From Phycisphaeraceae bacterium (GTDB taxonomy: Bacteria > Planctomycetota > Phycisphaerae > Phycisphaerales > Phycisphaeraceae): DNA of 64,000 nt. Made by a program: the position numbers and the translations under genes. Positions 60,735 to 64,000 of this stretch are shown here, piece by piece. Below the pieces are notes generated by a model. The model made no database searches and was not told the DNA's origin. It saw nothing but the letters and a program-made list of their open reading frames with translations. The DNA is taken from positions 248,001 to 312,000 of the forward strand of contig JAJDCY010000023.1 in assembly GCA_029260595.1 (NCBI GenBank), in the 5' to 3' direction. Positions within the stretch are counted from its first letter, which is position 1. The number at the start of each line of letters is the position of its first letter.

Positions 60735-62141
60735 GTGCGCTATCTGTCTCTCGCCTTATTAGTCGCTCTGCCGCTGGTTGGGTGTGTTGACGAAGAGTCG
60801 GCCCAGCAGCTCGATGCGCAGGGCCGGTTCCACGACGCCCTGCAAATGATCGACACAGCCGGGGACGGTTATGTCCCCGAGGGCAGTGAGACGCAGTTTG
60901 AGATCGAGGTTGACGGTGAGCCGGGCCAGGTCGCTCGGGCCGATCTGCAGTCGTACCGGCAGGAGGTTTTGTCCGAGGCGTCTGCGGCGATCGAACAGGA
61001 TCTGGACGCGGGGCCCGCGTCGCAGCAGATCGCGGCTCGCCGGGTGCTGGCGAGCATCCACGGGTCGGCGGCCCGGCACGCGGCGCGCACGGCGATGACG
61101 GAGTGGACCGGGTTATCGAATCAGGGGGCGACGCTGCAGGGTCTGATGATCGCGATCGATCGCGCCGACGCGCGCGGGCGGCTGTACAGCGCGGATGAGG
61201 GCGAGCTGTTGGCGCAGCTGAATCGTGACAGTGTGTCGACGACGCGGCGGATCAGCCAGCTTGAGAAAGACGCATCGCGCACCAACCGCGGTATCCAGGA
61301 CCTGACGATCCGTATTCAGGATCTGAAAGCACAGGCGCAGGCGGCGCTGGTCGGCGACCAGGAGATGCGGCTGGAGGCGCTGACGTCGGTCGGGCTTGAG
61401 CGTTACGACCTGTACGACCAGGCGGCTGAGCAGAAGCGTGCGGCGGACAGCGCGTTGGCCAAGGCGCAGCAGTTGCAGGTTCAGTTGGAGGTGCGTGAGA
61501 GCGAGTGGTCGATCCTGAGCAAGCAGTTGAAGCTGACGCGTGAGTCGGCCGCGTTCCTCAAGGGTCAGATCGAGCAGACCCGCCAGCGTCAACGGCAGAC
61601 GCGTCAGCTCCGCGATAATGCGCTGAACACCAAGACGCAGGCGACGCAGGGGATGATGGGTTACTTCTCGCAGATCTCCGAGGTCTACACCGACGCGGTC
61701 GATGCGGAGATGACCGGTGCGGCCGAGCGGCTGACCGAGGCGATCGGGCTGCTGACCGAAGCGGTGGACGCGAGCAGAGGCAAGAATCAGACGGTAATCA
61801 AGCTCGACCTGCTGGCGGCGATGGTGGAGAAGACGTACGTGCTGACCAGCCACATCCTCGTCTCGAGCAGCTACGGTTTCAAGCTGGCGGCCGTCGCGAC
61901 GCAGGCGCAGCGGGTGTTGCCGGAGCAGGCGGCGTTTTTCCAGGACAACGCGGCGAAGGTGAAGGCGAAGCAGGTCGAGCTGATCGACGCGTCGAAGCTG
62001 GTGATCGCCGAAGCGAACGAGCTGGCGGCGGAACTCAGCGGCAGCCTGTCCAACGAGGACCCGTTGGGGGCGATCGCGACGCGGCAGGCCGAGCGGCTAG
62101 AGGGTTACCAACGGCAAATCGAAGAGTCGCAACTGAAGTAG
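60735..62141 (+). CDS. Coiled-coil lipoprotein of unknown function
   Basis: A 468-residue lipoprotein: signal peptide MRYLSLALLVALPLVGC with the lipobox LVGC. The rest is almost wholly helical, with long Gln/Ala/Arg coiled-coil stretches (ISQLEKDASRTNRGIQDLTIRIQDLKAQ; AKAQQLQVQLEVRESEWSILSKQLKL). No enzymatic motif. The GTG at 60735 is preceded by AAAGGA at a good distance; a TTG at 60720 is less likely. It probably forms an envelope tether or periplasmic rod (inference). A second lipoprotein follows 60 bases later. Confidence 0.82.
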   Translation: MRYLSLALLVALPLVGCVDEESAQQLDAQGRFHDALQMIDTAGDGYVPEGSETQFEIEVDGEPGQVARADLQSYRQEVLSEASAAIEQDLDAGPASQQIAARRVLASIHGSAARHAARTAMTEWTGLSNQGATLQGLMIAIDRADARGRLYSADEGELLAQLNRDSVSTTRRISQLEKDASRTNRGIQDLTIRIQDLKAQAQAALVGDQEMRLEALTSVGLERYDLYDQAAEQKRAADSALAKAQQLQVQLEVRESEWSILSKQLKLTRESAAFLKGQIEQTRQRQRQTRQLRDNALNTKTQATQGMMGYFSQISEVYTDAVDAEMTGAAERLTEAIGLLTEAVDASRGKNQTVIKLDLLAAMVEKTYVLTSHILVSSSYGFKLAAVATQAQRVLPEQAAFFQDNAAKVKAKQVELIDASKLVIAEANELAAELSGSLSNEDPLGAIATRQAERLEGYQRQIEESQLK

Positions 62142-62201
62142 GCGACTGCATCGTTCGCAACGGCTTGAGCCATTGAACCACCGTCAAGACGAGATCACGC
62201 G

Positions 62202-63014
62202 ATGATGAGTTGTAATCGGTCGTGGTTGGTTGGTTGTTGGCTGTTGCTTGCCGCGTCCGGGTGCACGCAGGCACCGGGCGGGCTTGGCGTGGTGCTTGAG
62301 CCGTTCATTTCGCCATCGCCGAGCGCGATCGCGCGTGACGCGTTTAACGTGTACGACGCGGACAAGCGTCGCGACAGCGTGGCCCAACTCGCGGCGTCAC
62401 ACTTCGGCGGTGAGGCGCCTTATCTGCGTCTGTACCGGTTGCTGATTGATGACCCGGACCCGACGGTGCGTGCGGCGTGCATCAAGGCGCTGGGCATGCA
62501 CGGGGCCGTCGAGGATGCGGACCTGCTCAAGCGGTACCTCGGCGATCCGTCGCCGCTGGCCCGGTGGGAGGCGACCAAGGCGCTGCAGCGTGTGCACAGT
62601 CCGTCGGCTGTCGCGCCGTTGATCGAGACGATGCTGGACGATGACGACACCGATGTGCGCATGGGCGCGGCTGGGGCGCTCGGGCAGTACCCGGAGTCAC
62701 GGGTGTTTCACGCCCTGGTTGGGGCGTTGGATGACACGGATTTCGGCGTGACACAGACCAGCAGGCAGTCGCTGCATACTCTTACCGGATATGACTTCGG
62801 GACGGACGGCAGCCTGTGGCTGATCTGGGCGAAGAAGCGATCGGACACGATGTTCGAGCACCAGCAGGCGTATTTGTGGCGGCCTTACACCAAGCCGCGC
62901 GGCTTCTGGGACAAAGCCAAGTTTTGGAAGAAGCCGCACGATCCCGCGCCGCGCCTGCCGACGGGGCTGGCCGCGACACCGGTGGGCGAGCAGCAAGAGA
63001 CCGCAACCCCCTGA
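62202..63014 (+). CDS. HEAT-repeat lipoprotein
   Basis: A 270-residue lipoprotein: signal peptide ending at the lipobox ASGC. Residues about 60-210 contain HEAT-type helical repeats (DPDPTVRAACIKALGMHG, DPSPLARWEATKALQRVHSP, DDTDVRMGAAGALGQYP, DTDFGVTQTSRQSLHTLTG), which form a curved binding surface. The C-terminal 60 residues are basic and Trp-rich. Bound partner unknown; the upstream coiled-coil lipoprotein is a candidate. Confidence 0.88.
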   Translation: MMSCNRSWLVGCWLLLAASGCTQAPGGLGVVLEPFISPSPSAIARDAFNVYDADKRRDSVAQLAASHFGGEAPYLRLYRLLIDDPDPTVRAACIKALGMHGAVEDADLLKRYLGDPSPLARWEATKALQRVHSPSAVAPLIETMLDDDDTDVRMGAAGALGQYPESRVFHALVGALDDTDFGVTQTSRQSLHTLTGYDFGTDGSLWLIWAKKRSDTMFEHQQAYLWRPYTKPRGFWDKAKFWKKPHDPAPRLPTGLAATPVGEQQETATP

Positions 63015-63038
63015 CCCTAATCGAAGAGTCGTTTTCTG

Positions 63039-63506
63039 ATGGCGGGCTTCCTCCCCTACAGCCGGGCGTCACTGACGCTGGACCTGATCGCGGTCTCGAT
63101 GATCGCGGTGATCCCGATGCTCGTTTGGAGTGTCTACCTGGTCAAGGTGAAGCGCGACTACACGCGACACAAGCGGGTGCAGTTGGCGATCACGGCGGGG
63201 TTGCTGTTGGTCGTCGCGGCGTTCGAGTGGGACATGCGGCTGAACGGGTGGCGTCAGTACGCATGGGAGTCGCGGTACTACGACACGCTGGTGTTCCCGG
63301 CGCTGTACATCCACCTGTGCTTCGCGATCTCGACGGTGATTTTGTGGGTATACACGCTGCAGGGCGCGATCCGGTGGTTTCCTAAACCGCCGGCGCCGAA
63401 TGCCTACAGCCAACGCCACAAAAAAGTCGCCGGGCTCGCGGCGATTGACTTGTTCTGCACCGCGGTGACCGGGTGGGCGTTTTACCTGTTGGCGTTCGTG
63501 GCGTGA
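63039..63506 (+). CDS. DUF420-like membrane protein
   Basis: A 155-residue protein with four spans (LIAVSMIAVIPMLVWSVYLV; VQLAITAGLLLVVAAF; LYIHLCFAISTVILWVYTL; IDLFCTAVTGWAFYLLAFVA). The pattern and the conserved His/Arg in KRDYTRHKRVQ, LYIHLCFA and YSQRHKK fit DUF420, a family often linked to cytochrome oxidase assembly or heme handling. The link to heme is inference. It starts 24 bases after the HEAT lipoprotein and is probably in the same transcript. Confidence 0.85.
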   Translation: MAGFLPYSRASLTLDLIAVSMIAVIPMLVWSVYLVKVKRDYTRHKRVQLAITAGLLLVVAAFEWDMRLNGWRQYAWESRYYDTLVFPALYIHLCFAISTVILWVYTLQGAIRWFPKPPAPNAYSQRHKKVAGLAAIDLFCTAVTGWAFYLLAFVA

Positions 63507-63659
63507 GCGGATCGCCAGCCGCACCCGGTACACGAGACGAGGCGGCCCGACTGGTGTCCGACACGATTGCATCGGAATGCAACAACCGGCGACGCGGTAT
63601 TGATCGCATCGCCGGTACGGGTGGGCGTTGTTGGTGGTTACTGTTCGCTGATGCCTGAA

Positions 63660-64000
63660 TTACCCGCCACGTCGGACCGGGCCGCGGCGGTCGATTCCGC
63701 GGGAGAACGAGAACAGTGTGCTCGGCTGAATCGGGTTGTACGCGACGCTTAGCGCGATCTGTGGGAGCAGGGTCTTCGCGCGTGATGTCAGGTCGATGAA
63801 CTCCAAGCCGAGGATTTGTTTACGGAAGCCGACCTTGCGGACCCAGCACACGCGGGTTTGCAGCTCGAGTGGTTCGCCGTGGAAGACCATGTGTGCCTGC
63901 GTGTACACGCCGCCTTGGACGTGCAGCGGGCCGCGGTGCAATACGCGCATGCCGAGCGCGGAGATGTCCAGGACATCACCGAGATCGCATGTGAGGAACT
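63660..64000 (-). CDS. PilZ-domain protein (C-terminal part)
   Basis: The reading frame is open at the window edge, so the N-terminus lies beyond position 64000. The visible 113 residues follow PilZ C-terminal order: CDLGDVLDISALGMRVLHRG, GEPLELQTRVCWVRK and ILGLEFIDLTSRAK. PilZ domains bind cyclic di-GMP through an RxxxR motif that would be upstream of this part. The tail is Arg-rich. It is convergent with the DUF420 gene. Confidence 0.8.
   Translation of the reverse strand, partial: FLTCDLGDVLDISALGMRVLHRGPLHVQGGVYTQAHMVFHGEPLELQTRVCWVRKVGFRKQILGLEFIDLTSRAKTLLPQIALSVAYNPIQPSTLFSFSRGIDRRGPVRRGG

Noticed and set aside
1..64000. tRNA, rRNA or CRISPR array
   Set aside because: No cloverleaf pattern with a TTC loop, no rRNA core, and no regularly spaced repeat was seen by eye on either strand; a covariance-model scan would settle tRNAs.

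Overview
This 64 kb window is high-GC bacterial chromosome. It most likely comes from a planctomycete of the class Phycisphaerae. The reasons are three PEP-CTERM proteins with the VPEP...RRR type of tail, a Gram-negative envelope gene set (lpxK, hldE, an LpxL-like acyltransferase, a TpsB outer-membrane protein) beside planctomycete-style VWA/BatA-like giant-gene operons, the futalosine menaquinone gene mqnC, and a REP/RAYT repeat family of the kind common in planctomycetes. The taxonomic call is inference from gene content. No rRNA, tRNA, CRISPR or phage block was seen.

Layout. 1-3.4 kb: a ParA-like ATPase fused to a glycogen-binding (CBM48-like) domain and a large unknown protein. 3.6-7.1 kb: maf, lpxK and hldE (lipid A and heptose synthesis). 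7.1-9.0 kb: the only clearly accessory patch, with an AT-rich foreign-looking gene, a RAYT transposase bracketed by perfect inverted REP hairpins, and a gene 3' end duplicated on the far side of the element. 9-19.8 kb: mixed metabolism and transport (HI0933-type flavoprotein, SulP transporter, TPR protein, PTPS/QueD-like enzyme, isopropylmalate-dehydrogenase-like enzyme, CbiX chelatase, ClpP-fold membrane protease, SDR). 19.9-28.4 kb: a large exported protein, a PEP-CTERM protein, then thrC, pyrH, frr and mqnC. 28.9-34.7 kb: a signalling block (CHASE histidine kinase, REC protein, REC-kinase hybrid, PEP-CTERM protein, FIST sensor). 35-37.3 kb: solitary nuoI, a universal stress protein, a third PEP-CTERM protein. 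37.7-49.5 kb: a tightly coupled six-gene minus-strand operon (BatA-like VWA, VWA/GATase-like, a 1227-residue coiled-coil membrane protein, a Gly/Ser-rich protein, a squalene-cyclase-fold protein, a secreted beta-rich protein). 49.6-55.2 kb: TpsB, HDOD protein, small membrane protein, MscS channel. 55.3-64 kb: RidA, a membrane coiled-coil protein with a BRCT-like end, LpxL-like acyltransferase, an orphan REC protein, a CX4CH protein, two lipoproteins, a DUF420 protein and a partial PilZ protein.

Regulation. Many starts have a GGCTAYAAT-like -10 box with no visible -35. In at least five genes the box ends only 6-7 bases before the start codon and no Shine-Dalgarno is possible, which predicts leaderless mRNAs. 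The three PEP-CTERM genes differ: they have -35/-10 pairs with 16-17 base spacers, leaders of about 90 to 320 bases, and strong AAGGAG-type ribosome sites.

The best candidates for new biology are the ParA-CBM48 fusion, the membrane-anchored BRCT-like protein, the RAYT/REP cassette with its truncated gene copy, the six-gene VWA operon that lacks its usual MoxR/DUF58 partners, and the CX4CH protein with a nine-G tract inside its heme-like motif. Function calls rest on motifs read by eye; no database search was run.
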